From NCBI GenBank assembly GCA_007844125.1, contig CM017558.1, positions 51,605,831 through 51,669,830 of the forward strand: 64,000 nt of DNA, given 5' to 3'. Numbering within the stretch: the stretch's first letter is position 1; each line of letters opens with the position of its first letter. The DNA comes from Sinonovacula constricta (Eukaryota; Mollusca; Bivalvia; Cardiida; Solecurtidae). Positions 47,713 to 59,468 of this stretch are shown in pieces. A program made the translations under genes and the position numbers. The notes below the pieces were generated by a model. That model was given only the letters and a program-made list of their open reading frames with translations, was not told where the DNA came from and made no database searches.

Positions 47713-48290
47713 TAAGAAGTAGAAATATTATCGTGATACTGCGCAGAACTTTTTTCAATGCGGAAGCACGTACATGTATCCCCGTAATGGTCTAATTGTA
47801 ATGCGTCATTGTACCAAGGTGGATATGACATGACGTCACTGTCATTATATAGAATGTCTGCCACTGAGCTATACTGTACGCAGCCGGTAAAGTATAAAAT
47901 AAAGTATATTAAATATATGTGTACATTAGTAATGTATTAACATATTATCATTTAACTGTAAAACAACAATGCCACCCTCACCATCCAAATATTATTTTAA
48001 CCAACATATAGGACAAATATTATTGGCGACGAGATGGAACGCAACGTATGTTGGGCGAGAAAAATCGAACATGATCATTTACAGTTCAGCATGGTAATTC
48101 CTTGTGCATAGTTAATACTTTCATATCAACTGATTTTGTGTAATATTTATTGCAATTATACTTTTTTAGAATCTTGTGAGAATTATCATTTAAAAATATG
48201 AAAATCACTTCAACTTTTATTACAATGTAAGCCTTTACATGACAATATTAGATTACTATTTAATTCTAGGCCAGGTATTTTACCAATCTT
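47713..48290. other. Non-coding stretch
   Basis: No gene seen. Confidence 0.5.
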
Positions 48291-48291
48291 C

Positions 48292-48293
<2 letters not shown>

Positions 48294-48385
<92 letters not shown>
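48294..48385. repeat. (AT)n microsatellite, ~90 bp
   Basis: A nearly perfect run of TA/AT. Open frames through it (IYIYIY) are artefacts. Confidence 0.98.
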
Positions 48386-48390
<5 letters not shown>

Positions 48391-48451
48391 CAACAATTTC
48401 TGTTGTTGTTCTTATTATGCCAAATATTTAAGGCAGCAGAACTCCAATTAT

Positions 48452-48481
48452 TGTGTGTGTGTGTGTGTGTGGGGGGGGGGT
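48452..48481. repeat. (GT)n followed by poly-G
   Basis: TGTGTGTGTGTGTGTG then a run of ten G. A similar GTGTGTG plus G-run composite occurs at 48745-48797. Confidence 0.95.
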
Positions 48482-48744
48482 TCAATCATAAAAAGGATAA
48501 AAACAAAATGAGTTGAAAAGATATTTTTCTAACTTTGTCATTTTAGTTCAAGGGTCGTAACTCTTACACGGTTTACAGTTAATCCAAGAAAGTCACGGCG
48601 CCATAAGAGCATCTGACATGAAGAAAAAAAAAAAATATGGCAAACATGCAACTTATCGAGACACGTGATAAAAAGTTCTGTAAACAAAGTTACAGATTGG
48701 TAAGAATGGAATTTCAAGTTTTCACTTAAAATATTAGTAGAATG

Positions 48745-48797
48745 GTGGTGGAGGGGGGTGGGGGGCTTTGTGTGTGTGTGTTGGGGGGGGGGGGGTA
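48745..48797. repeat. G-rich and GT-rich simple repeat
   Basis: GGAGGGGGGTGGGGGG, then GTGTGTGTG, then a run of 12 G. It has quadruplex potential on the plus strand. No gene nearby. Confidence 0.9.
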
Positions 48798-49023
48798 ATA
48801 GTTCACTACCCCTACTGGGTAAATCTATCCATCCAAAAGTAGCAGCAGTAAAATGAGCATCAACAGAAAGGTGAAGCACGAAATACCTAAATATAATATA
48901 CAGGCACAAGTACTCACTATTTGTCATAACAAACGCAATACTAAACATTTAATTATTGAAAACATCATATAAATGTTATAATACTTTTATTGCAAAAACA
49001 GATGATTTGACTAGTTGAGGAAA

Positions 49024-49470
49024 ATTTTAGTGTTCATTAACTTCTAAAAAGGGGAAATTATCTACAATGCCTAGTATGCTTTCATTATAATAAAACTGAG
49101 GTATATTTCTCAGACCTCTCTTACTCTTCCAAAAGATCAACACTTTAGTTTTACTAGGATTAACTTTTAACTTCCATAATTGACAATATTCATGGATAGC
49201 ATTTAAGGCAGATTGAAGATCTAAGGCATTTTCAGCAAAAGTTACAATATCATCAGCATATAACAGTATCATCAGAATATAACAAGACAAATAACTTAAT
49301 AAACACTTCAATAACATCGTCACTCCAACAATGTTTGAAATACTAGTAGGACCACAATATTTCTGGGACATAAACTGGTTAAGCTTATTTAAAAACAATG
49401 AAAAGAGTATCGGAGACAAATTCTCCCCTTGACGCACACCAGTAAAACTTGTAAAGAATTCTGACAAATT
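49024..49470 (-). mobile_element. LINE reverse-transcriptase fragment
   Basis: A 146-codon frame holds RT motifs in order: FTGVRQGENLSPILFSLFLN, then the catalytic LLYADDIVTF, then LKVNPSKTKVLIFWKSKRG and VDNFPFL. The stretch between the first two is altered. No N-terminal RT part, endonuclease or 3' end is found next to it. It reads on the minus strand and is a different copy from the LINE at 1-2520. It is dead on length alone. Confidence 0.9.
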
Positions 49471-50061
49471 ATTTATTATTAATATTACAATTCAGGACTT
49501 ACACAGTCAGTGGAAATAAAACGGTGTTAGCATGGAAATATCGTCCGGTAAAATGTCTTCCTTCGAAATGGATATTGACTAGAAATTCAGATATAGGATA
49601 GGTAAGATAAATAGATTTTTTTTAATTCGCTATTGTTTCATTTTTTGTTAATAAGTGGCACTTTAAGTGTACCAGTTTTCAATGCAATACATCATGGTCA
49701 CTCATTTTTCGAAGGTGTTTTTGTTTATATACTGTTAATACGTTTATGTAAATATATCTGTTCTGTTGATTAAAATCACTTTCCAATTTAGTTAAAATAT
49801 TTATAAATGTCCCTTTCTTCAATAAATAAAAAAGTCTGACTTTCATCCTTCCTAAAGTCATGTACCAAAACTCCAATATTTGCACTCTTCACAGGGACAG
49901 TTATTCTCCAATATTTTTCTGGGTCGGGTTTTCCTCAAATGTAGAAATGGATGTAATAAAAAAAGCTATCGAACAAGTTTTTAACATTGCAAGCATCTTC
50001 CCTAGGAAAATACGCCACATTTCTCGTTAATTGTTTATCTAAATAGCAACTGCGTTTTGGT
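49471..50061. other. Non-coding stretch
   Basis: No gene seen. Confidence 0.5.
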
Positions 50062-50145
50062 CACGTGGGCATCGTTTAGGTAAACAATAGTAGACATGAC
50101 CCATTCGCAAGTCCTTTTGCCACAATGGAACATTCTTAGAGATTA

Positions 50146-50176
<31 letters not shown>

Positions 50177-50240
50177 TCTACAGTGTTACACAAGCAGCAT
50201 TTTTCCATGCTGATTACGGGTGTCTGAGTTATAAATTAAC
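50062..50240 (+). repeat. Repeat 'R2' with internal (ATC)n, copy 1
   Basis: CACGTGGGCATCGTTTAGGT begins a sequence that carries about ten ATC units at 50146-50174 and ends TGTCTGAGTTATAAATTAA. The same sequence lies inverted at 56977-57192 with a longer triplet run. The unique flanks match on both sides of the triplets, so the microsatellite is part of the mobile or duplicated unit. Confidence 0.85.
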
Positions 50241-50757
50241 TCGCAAAATTCCGAATCTCATATTTTTTGCAGTATTCTTTAAAATATAATACATCTTCCA
50301 GTAAAATTTCGTGTTTATTTTTCTTATGAACAAAACAATACGCAGCCAACAAAAATACTTAAAGTGTGCTTTTAAATGAAACCAAAATTATTATTTTGCA
50401 AGCAATGAGCATTAAGTCAGCACACTTTGTGCCTACGTCATCATTTAACCTTGTGGGGGCTGGGGAGGGCGAATATAGATGGGATAACCACATGAGCCGA
50501 GAAAGAAAGTCTATACCTTTTTATCCCACCATCTCTGTAAATATCGGTTGATATAACCCGTGTGATAAAGATGAGCTTTATCAATCGATATTCTCGCACC
50601 TGCTCTAAGCCGGACTACTTTTTTGACGAAACGATCGGGAATGTTTACGTGAACTATACTCATTTATCGCGTAATTAGGCTTGTGATCACCCCAAAAATG
50701 TCCATAATATAAAGATTGGTTAAAAAGAGCAAACGAGGCCAATAAAAGAGGGATGGG
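50241..50757. other. Non-coding stretch
   Basis: No gene seen. Confidence 0.5.
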
Positions 50758-50830
50758 CGAGGTTTCGATCTCTGTCCTGCAGGACTGAAAATTTAAGTAG
50801 CGGCATCGTAACCGACTGAGCTAACCGGAC
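50758..50830 (-). mobile_element. tRNA-like SINE head
   Basis: The minus strand reads CCGGTTAGCTCAGTCGGTTA (strong A box) and, about 40 bases on, GAGATCGAAACC (B box with one or two changes). The anticodon arm does not pair as in a working tRNA. It is a different tRNA source from S1. Confidence 0.6.
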
Positions 50831-51796
50831 TGTTCAACGCGAATTTCTGAACAATAATATAGAAAATTTGTAAACCAAAAAAATATATATATAAAAAAGC
50901 TTAATTAATCAAAATGCGCACAGTTACAATTAAAAAAAAACTTGCAAAAATCTTAAACAAATCTGTTGTCTGCAAAAATAAAAACAACTGTCAAAATGTC
51001 AGATTTGAGTCCCTGTTGTTTTGATGTTATTTGGCGTGAATTGAAAGAATGTGATGAAATAATCGTGTGAAAACTTAAGCAGTGTTGTAGAGATGAGCTA
51101 CGATGATTTTTCGGGAAAAAATTTGGCTTTGATCCTAGCATTTTTGAGAAGGAAATTGGCCTTGAGTCTGTGACTGTCTAAGAAAGCAGCAATCAGCTGC
51201 ATAATCTAAGGACAGACCCTGATGATCAGATTCTAGACTTAAACATGAACACCAGCAAACCACCTCTAATCCTAACATTTCTCCAAATTTCGCAAGTCAC
51301 CCTGTCAAAAACACATCTATCTTCACAATTTTATGGCGCTATGTTCAATGTTCAGAATTTCAATGTCATCAACAATTTAAATACATGAGCAAACTTTTGT
51401 TTGTTACAACCGCAAACACACACAAACCTCGAATGTAATTTGAGTTTCTTCATGCCATGTGCGAAACAACTTTAATGTTACACAGCCTTGACATTACACA
51501 TTACAGGTATAACTTTACACGCGGGTGTGATTTTTGTTGTTGTTGTTATGCTCCTTCCAATATTTTCAATTATGGTAATCAATAAAATTACAACCTTACG
51601 TAAAGTGCAAATAAAATATCTATGTCTATGTTTTTAATTGTAAAATAGAATTATTTCTTATAGCCGAATTACTCTATGCACGCTCATTAATTTCGTGTGT
51701 TGCATTGGAATGTCAGATCACGTAGGGGAGGAGCAGTAGCGGTAAATTTAAGTGTTTCCCTTTTAAAAAAAAAAAACTGTTGATGGTGTGATAAAA
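50831..51796. other. Non-coding stretch
   Basis: No gene seen. Several short homopolymer A runs. Confidence 0.5.
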
Positions 51797-51934
51797 AGAA
51801 TACCAGGTTAGTGTTGATATAGATAAATGTTATCATGCTCGGCCGAAAATCAGAAAGCACTCGAGCCTCCTGCTTTCTGGTTTTCGGGCCGAGCATGATA
51901 ACATTTATCTATATCAACACATACCTGGTATTCT
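51797..51934. repeat. 138-bp near-perfect palindrome
   Basis: The left arm, AGAATACCAGGTTAGTGTTG onward, and the right arm, ending CAACACATACCTGGTATTCT, are complementary for about 63 bases with five or six differences. Only a few bases form the loop (around 51861-51870, CACTCGAGCC). It would form a long hairpin in DNA or RNA. Confidence 0.92.
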
Positions 51935-53100
51935 CTGTTTATATTTGACGAGGAAAATCGGCATTTACAACGGCGCGTAGCTTTGCAACGACCTCTAACG
52001 TTAAACAACAGGGTCCCGGCTTAGTATTCTAATAATTTCAAATGATAATGAGGAAGAAATCATTGTGACTCGATAATAATTATCAGGATGACACACTTTT
52101 ATTTTTAATTCTGTTCCGTATTATGCAGGTTGCAGGTGAAATCTTTAAATGAATGAAGCATACTGATTGCAGTCTAAAGATTTACAGTTACAATTTAAAC
52201 GCAAGAAACAAAGATAACAATGTTATAATGAAACAAAAGTTAGAACAACAAATTACTATTTCTGATTATAGCATTTAACATTTGAAAGTATAGTATTGCA
52301 ATTTAAATATTTATATAACATCTGTTGACATTAAAATGACCATTATGTGCAATTAATTACCACATTGAAATATGAATCAAAATCTCGATTCTTGACCTTA
52401 AATCCCATTTTTACTGCGATACAGTTGAATGGATCAAGATTCATACCTCCACACCCACACCAAAACTTTCTGGATCCCTCCCTGCGGAACACTTCGGCTA
52501 TTTTACTTTGAGAGAAATGCAAGTAATATAGGGTGGGGGAGTAGGCCCGAAAAGATGGCAGCCATAAAAAAATAACTTGATGGAGAGATAGAGGATAGGA
52601 AGAGAGATTCGTATCAAGCTGTTTTGTTTCTTCGCCGAGAACTATATACAACAAGCACAAACTATGTGAAATACATCAGCAAGTTTTTAAAATGTACGTC
52701 CATTTTTATAAACGTAGCCTATATGATACGAAGTAAGACAGTAAGGTTTTGGATACAAATAGGTAAAATGCTATTTTTAGAAACCGTACGGAGCGGACAG
52801 TACCGATTCGTGTGATGTAGCCTTGATTTGGGGTGAATACTTGCGTTAAACTGTAAAAACCTGATGTGGATAATCAATGCATTGATCAAAATAAGCCATT
52901 TTGATGGTTTAATGCGTTATTTCTAAACTCAACTTTCTTAAGTGTGTTGGAGATATTTACTATGTATGAAGGTCAACCTCGAAGAGTCATTAATCTTACC
53001 TTCGAGGTTCTTTTCCGAACGTGCACGGAAAGGGCCGAAGATTATTAATGTACCCAAAGACCATTATAACAATATGTAGTAATAACACGTTGCTTACAGA
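51935..53100. other. Non-coding stretch
   Basis: No gene seen. A small hairpin (AACCTCGAA with TTCGAGGTT) is at 52975-53009. Confidence 0.5.
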
Positions 53101-53135
53101 CACAGCTACAGCAAATTTTGGCAAAAACTATTATG

Positions 53136-53412
53136 GAGAGAGATAGAGATAATAAAAGAGAGAGAGAGAGAGAGAAAAAGAGAGAGAGAGAGAGAGAGGG
53201 AAAGAGAGAGAGAGAGAGAGAGAGGGGAGAGAAAGAGAGGGAGAGAGAAAGAGAGAAAGAGAGAGAGGAGGGATGGAGAGACAGACAGACAGACAAACAG
53301 GCAGACAGACAGACAGACAGACATTCAGAGACAGACAGACAGACAGACAGGCAGAGACAGAGAGTGACAGAGAGTCGGGGAGAGAGACAAGGAGAGGAAG
53401 AGAGAGAGATTT
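53136..53412. repeat. Purine-rich (AG)n and (ACAG)n tract
   Basis: About 130 bases of AG with small changes, then about 70 of ACAG/GCAG, then mixed AG. The 60-108-codon frames on both strands are artefacts. Homopurine tracts of this length can form triplex DNA. Confidence 0.97.
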
Positions 53413-53480
53413 ATAACGAGCTAGTCGCCGATATGTATGTATAACAATCACAAACTATGTGAAATATTGCAGCAAGTATT

Positions 53481-53933
53481 TAAACGTGGTATACGAAAGT
53501 TGGGGCCAAAATTTATTTATCTCAAATAACCAAATAAGTCATTGTTACCTGACAAGGGCCTTTAAGATGTTTTTCATTTATATCCTAGAACTGTGTGAAT
53601 AGTCAAGCATAAATCACCGCTCGTTATTGTAAACAGGTATTTCCTATCCGAGCCACGATGGAGAGATAGTTATTCTTTAACTATTTTTTTGTAACCACGT
53701 TATATAGACATCTGACGTCGATATCTATTTTAAGCAGAGACCACTATCGAGCTTTTTATGCACTTGGAAAGAATACACATTCACAGTGTGTTTCTGATTT
53801 CGCGATTAGTTCTGTCTACCAATTCCGTTAGTGTTCAAAATCGACTAAAATATGGGTTTATAGAAAAATGATGCCGAAATACCCCAAAGGAGCGTTTCGA
53901 TATTGTAATATGTATTCGAATACCACCTTTAAA
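53481..53933 (+). mobile_element. M1 MITE, complete copy
   Basis: Ends TTTAAACGTGGTATACGAAA and TATTCGAATACCACCTTTAA. The interior has GTCATTGTTACCTGACAAGG and TTTCCTATCCGAGCCACGAT. Length about 450 bp. Confidence 0.88.
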
Positions 53934-54944
53934 ATGTTTGTTTACTTTTTGTTACACGAGGTAAAAATTAACATTATAAACGCAGTCTATGTGATACGAA
54001 CATAGACAGTTTTTTCCAAATCAAAATAAAGATGAAAACAAAATGAGGAGAAAGGTTTCTTTTTCTAAATTTTGCCATTTTAATTCAGCCCGATACTGCC
54101 TGTCTTACTTCGGTTAACGGCGCTCTATGGATGTGTGGTGTTGTTCTTTTTTAAATTATACACAAACAAGACAGGAAATAAGATCTGTTTTCTTTGTTTT
54201 ACCCATGTTTACGCTATCTAAATTTCTAACTTTGATGGAAAAAATTGTACATGGATTTCAATACTTTCTTCGATGTTCGTGCTTATATAGGTAGCTCGGA
54301 CCGCACGGTTTTTTGACTGTCTATTAGCAACAAAATAAAATCATAGAATAAACTATTTATGAAAGATGCTTGATATATTTGTCACAACCGAATCTCGATG
54401 CAAGTTTATTCCAAATTTCAAAATACCTGCAATTTTATATGTAAAGAGATTTCTGTAAGATCCGAGCCAATCAATGTTGCTTGTTTTAAATAGTTAACGT
54501 CTTGAAAAAAGTGGCTTCAGTTTTTGCTTTTCATTTTGCTTGCGTTTTTTAAAAACTCGTTTCAGTTTGATATAAATTGTTCATTATACTATCGATAGAC
54601 GTTAAGTTAATGAAAACTTTCAAATAAAAGAGCAATAACTTTTAAAATATGTCTTGTTACCTAGTAACATATTGTTTTTACCTGTTCATCAGCTCTATTT
54701 TTGTGTAGCCTTTGTTGCTTCGCATCATTGACTTTTCTTGTTGACACTATGGTTGAAATGTCTTTAGTGTTCAGATACAATTATATAAGATGTTTTTAAA
54801 TGAACACCAAATACAATAGCACATGACACACCCTGTGTCATTTTAATTATAATCCATACTATCTCGGCGAAATACAAGTGAATTCAGGGGAAATAACAAT
54901 GTTTTCCCTTCGCATGTAAGAGAGTGGGAGTTATCTCCAGTTAT
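53934..54944. other. Non-coding stretch
   Basis: No gene seen. About 50 bases near 54695-54745 (TTCGCATCATTGACTTTTCT) resemble 4125-4175. The target duplication of the S1 SINE starts at 54932. Confidence 0.5.
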
Positions 54945-55262
54945 ATGTTAATATTAAATATGTTTATCGTCCCACCAACAGTATTTCAGTGATCTGGAGA
55001 CGGTGTCCACTTGAAGCAGATATAGTGCTGCATTCACTGTGTATAGCATGCTGTGAACACCTGACATGAAACCACACCCACTCACATTATCCTGACACTG
55101 GGCCAACTAGTCGTGGAACTGCCCTTATATTTGCTTGAGCGTTAGCAAAGGGAGCTATACCACTACCATTTTTAACGACTTTGGTATGCCGCGGACCGGG
55201 ATCGAACCCGGGGCTTTCCGTACTTGGAGCCGACGCTCTACCAATTGCGCTACCAGGTCCGG
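54945..55262 (-). mobile_element. tRNA-derived SINE 'S1', copy 3, with perfect target duplication
   Basis: An inverted full-length copy with A box (GGTAGCGCAATTGG) and perfect B box (GGTTCGATCCC) on the minus strand. TATCTCCAGTTAT stands on both sides (54932-54944 and 55263-55275), a perfect 13-bp duplication that marks LINE-driven insertion and fixes both ends. Confidence 0.96.
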
Positions 55263-55771
55263 TATCTCCAGTTATTTATATATATTGCTTTTTTACTATC
55301 TATAAAATGTTTTTAAATATTTTATGAGATTTTAATGTCAATAAGTACAATGAACCGAAATAATCAACTATGATACACCAAAAAGTTATTTAACAAAACT
55401 GAAAGTTGTTTAAGTTCCGTTTTAAAATAAAAGTTAATGCCACTTGACTATATAAAATTAAATGTCAGACGACTTAAACAAAGACTTTATAATTGTGAGT
55501 AAAATATTCGCAATATTGGTATTACAATATTATGTCAACCAGTCAGCTACTGGACAAAATGCAAATACTTTATGTATTAACTTTCTATATCTAAATAAAT
55601 AGTTTATTCAAAACTCTTAGGTACAGTTGGATTAGACCGAAAATTTCTTTAAAAACTTTATAACTTTAACATAATCTTAACTTCTAAATAGGAAAAAAAG
55701 ATATCGCAAAACCCACGCTTCTAAAACAGTCGAAGAAGCATGTATTATGATAAGATAAGGCCATGACCTTG

Positions 55772-55923
55772 TGACGTCACGACGACCAGCCAATCAGCGA
55801 CAAAGAGGTGAACAATTAGGCTTGCACTGTCGATCGATTGCTGTTGGTAACACTTGTCTAGGCCTGGACGAAATAGTCTGAAAGCGTTATTTTTACGGAT
55901 AAAAGGAATTCACACTTCAGAAG
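55772..55923 (+). promoter_or_regulatory. Promoter-like block: CRE, CCAAT box, 5' exon with donor
   Basis: A perfect cAMP-response element (TGACGTCA, 55772-55779) is followed 10 bases on by an NF-Y-type CCAAT box (AGCCAATCAG). About 130 bases further on is a donor-like CAGAAG|GTACTT (55923/55924). The stretch is less AT-rich than its surroundings. It could start a plus-strand transcript; a candidate acceptor (cttcttacag) is at 56217. No gene is proven. Confidence 0.4.
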
Positions 55924-56400
55924 GTACTTTTATATATTTTTATTTTACTTGAAAAGAAACAAAATATGTTTATTTTGTTCGAACGAACGTCTTTGATATT
56001 TTATAAACATTTATTTTCAGAAATCTGTTTTGACGTAACCGGTAAAATTACATTTTCCATAAATAATAATAAAATATTAACATTTATACTCGTGTTGAAA
56101 TCAATAAAAAACTAAAACCACTAACATCACAAAAGTCAGAGTTGTGGTTTGAGTTCTGTTCTGTACACAAATGTTATATATGAACGCCATTTTTTTTTCT
56201 GTATACACTTCTTACAGGAAGTCCTGTAGTTTCCATCCGCACGAACGCACATAAAACGCGACCTTTAATAGAATTAATCTAGAAAAATATTTTGTCACCA
56301 TTCTTAACAATGATTTTCAGAAGAAACATGTAGACATGTCGATAAACAACTATGGTGATATATGTTGATATTGTTGCTGTGAAACGTAACCGCACCCAAC

Positions 56401-56480
56401 ATGGCGGGTCCTACCAATATTAAGCGACTGTTAAATGACGCGCATAGAAATGCGAAATATTGGCAAGATATCTTTGGCGA
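56401..56480 (+). CDS. Candidate first coding exon of an unknown plus-strand gene
   Basis: CACCCAACATGGCGGGTCC gives an ATG in good context in a CpG-richer patch. The frame runs 27 codons to TGA, but a possible donor (GCGA|GTGAAC) precedes the stop. The peptide starts MAGPTNIKRLL and contains KYWQDIFG. It is polar and helix-prone, with no signal or membrane segment. The CRE/CCAAT block lies 620 bases upstream. I recognise no family and see no second exon, so this is only a lead. Confidence 0.28.
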
Positions 56481-56976
56481 GTGAACATACTTTTTATTTT
56501 ATGATCATAAATTAATCTGTTGAATGACATTGAAAATAATAATTTGTGTCAAACATATATGTCTAGACTGCTTTATTTTAATTTTAAAACGAAATAAATA
56601 GATAGTTTACCTTGACCTTTGTTTCATTAAAATTAGTTCAGCGTTGATTGGGTGAATGCGATTATCGAAGGTGCCTTCTATTTATTTTGAAGTTTTTAGA
56701 AAAATTAAAATATGAGTGCTTGAAATTTGTGTTAGGAACATTAAAATCACCATTAAAGCACGCATATTTGCGTGTCTGTTTATTTTACAAATCGGGTTGC
56801 GATATCAATATGTCTTCATTACATCAGAGCCTTTCATTTGTTATCTTGATTGCTTAAACTGTATATTTCCGGTCTATGACAGAATGATGAATTTCATGAT
56901 CTGCTGGACTGCAAATAATAAAAACTTATTTTCTTATTCTTCGTCACTCATTAGCCTATCAACTTCTTCATTGATT

Positions 56977-57040
56977 TAATTTATAACTCAGACACCCGAT
57001 ATCAGCATGGAAAAATGCTGCTCGTGAAACACTGTAGATC

Positions 57041-57089
<49 letters not shown>

Positions 57090-57192
57090 AATGATGATGC
57101 TGATGATGTAATCTCTAAGAATGTTCCATTGCGGCAAAAGTACTTGCAAATGGGTCATGTCTTCTATTGTTTACCTAAACGATGCCCACGTG
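56977..57192 (-). repeat. Repeat 'R2' with internal (GAT)n, copy 2
   Basis: Inverted relative to 50062-50240, with matching flanks on both sides of the triplets (ATAACTCAGACACCCG; GGTCATGTCTTCTATTGTTT; GATGCCCACGTG). Its GAT run (57041-57107) has about twice the units of copy 1. The poly-Asp reading on the plus strand is not a gene. Confidence 0.85.
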
Positions 57193-59250
57193 AAATGGTA
57201 GAATGCTGTGTTTTTCTGATTAAATCAACTAAATGAAGGTAATGCTTTCTGGCGATTTAACTGACAAATATTTGATCAAAACATTTCGCGGTTATTAAGA
57301 GTTCGGACAAGCTGGTAAAACTTAATATTTGTGAGAAAACAACAAACAGCAACACGATAGCCTGAGATGTATATGTTCGTAAAATAAACTGGACCAAACA
57401 GGCGGAAGAACGACAGACAATATACAAAAAGACAACAGACGAACGAAATGAAAGGCATTTTTGTCTATTTCAACTTAATTCATTTAGTGTATTCAATAAG
57501 ATAATCTAAGATAGGTATGAGGGAACCTTAAGAACAATTTGTATTTGTTTGCATTTGTTTGTACATCAGCATGTAAATACACTTGATACTTTAGTACTAT
57601 CTATGTGTCCTTTGAAAACCCTTATTACAACTGTAACTAAGTCTGTATGTTAAACATCGCTGTAAATACGCAACAATTGCCACAATCGAGAGTTTACAGA
57701 AGGAATTAACATAACTGATCACTTAAGCCTATGGCTGTTTTATCTTCCTTGTCCTATCAGTAAAATAAGGACGAAAAGTGCTTGTACAAACAAACTGGGA
57801 AAAAAAAAACGTTATTGAACGAGAACTGGTGATAAACACAATGGACAAACATATATGTTTGTGCTATTAAAACATTATTTATTTTTACGTTCACAGTATT
57901 GTCTACATAGGAATGTAACAGTTACATACAATCCACGGCAGAATTTAGAAGGGGAGGACGTGGCGGCCGACCCTTATAAAATTCCTGTACCATACATAGA
58001 ATCTATATGTTAAAATAAATAATTCACTATAGTCTTGCAAAAATGCCACAACCTTTGGCCCAATTACACGTAAAAAAAAAAAACATTCCAGAAAATATAT
58101 CTGCCATCATATAAATCAAGCTTTCAGTCAATAAGCACTCAGACCCCCTAGTGTAGTAAGACATGCTACTTCTTCAAAAGTTACATTTCAAACAAAAATC
58201 GCGCCCTTCTTAGGTATATATCCGCCTCTGAAATCTGTTAAATCAAATAAAAGGAATGTTATTAATCGATAAAGTCATGTGAAGGCAAAACAGCGTATAA
58301 ATATATTGACGTATTCTATATTCATTTTTTGACCAATCAATGTAGTCGATTTGTATTACGTGATCATCCTGTACATCGCTGTATTGGACAGTAAATTGTT
58401 TAAATAATTGTAGGTAACTTTACACGGAAGTGTCCAATACGGAAATATAATTAGACGCGTGCCCAGATTGAGAAACTATATTGGGCGAGCAAGAGTCCAA
58501 ATATTTTTCCGCATGGAAATAAAACATTTTCTGAAGTGCCTCCAGTGTAAATGTCCTTTTTTAATCTATATCATATTTTATGATATGGACTTCATATAAA
58601 ACACTTGATTATACTTCTGTTATTACTACATGTTCTTTGGATTAATAAACAACACATACTTTTGAAAACTTATTTAGATTTATCTATAACGGAGATGCAA
58701 ATAACATTAGTTTATTCTATACCCATTTACGTCTTCCTCTGACCGCATTTCCTTTTTTACATTGGAGCTCTGACTAACGCTTCCTTTACTCGAGCGGTTA
58801 GAATCATACAGTGCCTAATGTAACGGGCTTATATGTTCGTTTTAAAGAAGCACTATACAATGTATTTTTCTTCATCAACGTTAATATAGTATCAATTTGC
58901 ATACTGCATTGGAATGCCCGTCCTATAGCACCGGAATGCCCGCTCTACACAATTTTGACATTTGCTATTCTTCTTTCCTTGTGGCACTAGAAAACAGACT
59001 AGTACTGCTAAATGGTATGTAAAGCCTCAAGTAATCGTGTTCGCATTTATCTGATAGCTTTAACAGAATAGAAACAATCTTATTTGTTTATATGTTTTAT
59101 GGCCTTTGTACATTGCAAAGCGCATGAGCGTTATTTTCCATTTCAAAATAATGTTACATTTCTTAATACTTATCGCAGATATTGTGCGTTCTTATTTGTT
59201 TTAAAACCATGTAACGTTTATTTTAATACATGTCGCAGAGATTGATTTTG
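57193..59250. other. Non-coding stretch
   Basis: No supported gene. If the 56.4-kb exon is real this would be intron. A short phrase, GGAATGCCCG(T/C)(C)CTA, occurs twice near 58912-58945. Confidence 0.45.
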
Positions 59251-59257
59251 TTGAGAA

Positions 59258-59420
59258 AAAAACAACAACAAAAAGACAACTTACACATTTTGTTGCAGAA
59301 ACAACAACAAAAAAGCACAACTAACATCAAAATAGAACAAAAACACCAACAACAACATCAACAGAGCTGCACAATACAAACGCCCAGAATCATAAGCTCC
59401 ACAAAACAAAAACTATTTTA
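59258..59420 (+). repeat. (AAC)n-rich low-complexity tract
   Basis: AACAACAAC-type triplets dominate. The 63-codon Lys/Gln-rich frame across it is a composition artefact. Confidence 0.8.
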
Positions 59421-59468
59421 AAGGAAACGTCTTCAACTATCACAATATAAACAGCAAACATTTCTATT

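Noticed and set aside
53045..53451. Overlapping Ser/Leu- and Arg/Glu-rich frames on both strands
   Set aside because: Artefacts of the homopurine tract.
57015..57236. Poly-Asp frame
   Set aside because: Produced by the (GAT)n core of repeat R2; the flanks match the inverted non-coding copy at 50 kb.
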